A DNA stretch of 6,819 nucleotides from Pseudomonadota bacterium (GTDB lineage: Bacteria > Desulfobacterota > BSN033 > WVXP01 > G020346125). The notes below the pieces were generated by a model, which saw only the letters and a program-made list of their open reading frames with translations, was not told the origin of the DNA and searched no databases. Each line of letters starts with the position of its first letter. Position 1 is the stretch's first letter. The position numbers and the translations under genes are program-made. Of this stretch, positions 6,688-6,819 are shown in pieces. The stretch spans positions 1 to 6,819 of the forward strand of contig JAUWDQ010000142.1 of the NCBI GenBank assembly GCA_030608745.1, in the 5' to 3' direction.

Positions 6688-6709
6688 AGGGAAGGCAGTC
6701 CGGCTTTTT
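6673..6709 (+). terminator. Intrinsic terminator serving as riboswitch expression platform
   Basis: GCCGGGCTGCC (6673-6683) pairs over 11 bp (one G-U) with GGCAGTCCGGC (6694-6704), and TTTTT follows at once at 6705-6709. The 5' arm is the conserved 3' part of the aptamer, including the predicted ligand-contacting C6682. Aptamer and terminator therefore exclude each other. Ligand binding should prevent the terminator from forming, an ON-switch arrangement. Confidence 0.92.
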
Positions 6710-6738
6710 CTTTGGCATTGGGCAAAGGGAGACAAGTA

Positions 6739-6819
6739 ATGAGGAATAAAGGGCTTTGGCTTTCTTTGGGCTCGATCATTTCGATATTGGTATTGCTTAT
6801 GCTTTTGAGGTGTGGTGGG
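6739..6819 (+). CDS. N-terminus of a secreted lipoprotein-like protein, partial, under riboswitch control
   Basis: Only the first 27 codons are in the window and the frame is open to the edge. The start is supported by AAAGGGAG (6725-6732) six bases before the ATG and by its place 29 nt after the riboswitch terminator. The peptide has a basic start (MRNKG), a long hydrophobic core (about 6-23), then LLRCGG (22-27). This resembles a lipoprotein signal with Cys25 as the lipidated residue, although Arg at the position before the cysteine is unusual (Ala, Gly or Ser is normal). A plain membrane anchor or a standard signal peptide cut further on is possible. The functional domain lies beyond the window. 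Since GEMM-controlled genes are often surface, motility or extracellular-electron-transfer components, an envelope role is expected, but that is inference. Confidence 0.75.
   Translation, partial: MRNKGLWLSLGSIISILVLLMLLRCGG

Larger units (their letters stand above)
5996..6738. other. Long gene-free structured region between ppiD and the riboswitch-controlled gene
   Basis: I see no convincing protein-coding gene in these ~740 bases. The short frames that cross it have no ribosome site or recognisable sequence. It divides into a GC-rich, hairpin-bearing part (about 5996-6330) and an AT-rich part (about 6340-6600), then the riboswitch and terminator. The separate hairpins and repeats are listed individually. 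No tRNA or rRNA was recognised. Confidence 0.7.

Noticed and set aside
6573..6779. Minus-strand open frame across the riboswitch
   Set aside because: It is antisense to the aptamer, terminator and the new gene start, and has no independent support.

Overview
The window looks like chromosomal DNA from a Gram-negative, probably rod-shaped bacterium. A deltaproteobacterial (Desulfobacterota, Geobacter/Syntrophobacter-like) source is the best guess. The reasons are a complete mreB-mreC-mreD-mrdA order, a membrane-anchored SurA/PpiD-type periplasmic chaperone, and a GEMM-I cyclic-di-GMP riboswitch whose sequence closely resembles those I know from Geobacter. The taxonomic call is inference; no rRNA or other marker is present.

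Minus strand, 3914 down to about 80: a compact cell-shape operon. mreB (actin-like filament) is followed after 16 nt by mreC (periplasmic scaffold), then mreD (membrane partner), then mrdA (penicillin-binding protein 2, the transpeptidase of the elongasome). A good sigma70-type promoter for this operon lies at 4009-4037. Together these proteins direct lateral-wall peptidoglycan synthesis. mrdA is not intact: clear PBP2 similarity stops at about position 85, before the KTG motif, and the first ~80 bases of the window are AT-rich DNA that does not continue PBP2 in any frame.

Plus strand, 4094-5995: a divergently transcribed ppiD-like gene, encoding a 633-residue periplasmic folding factor with one N-terminal membrane anchor and a well-conserved parvulin domain.

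Plus strand, 5996-6738: about 740 bases without a convincing gene but rich in structure. It holds a GC-rich hairpin just after ppiD, a perfect 9-bp hairpin, a 96-nt segment closed by an 11-bp inverted repeat around a CCGGGC/GCCCGG hairpin, a long AT-rich dyad, and then the GEMM-I riboswitch with an overlapping intrinsic terminator. Directly after the terminator, a good ribosome binding site and ATG at 6739 begin a secreted, lipoprotein-like product that runs off the window end. The layout predicts that cyclic di-GMP binding prevents termination and switches this gene on.

The most interesting items are the riboswitch plus lipoprotein unit, the broken mrdA end, and the unexplained structured DNA between ppiD and the riboswitch.
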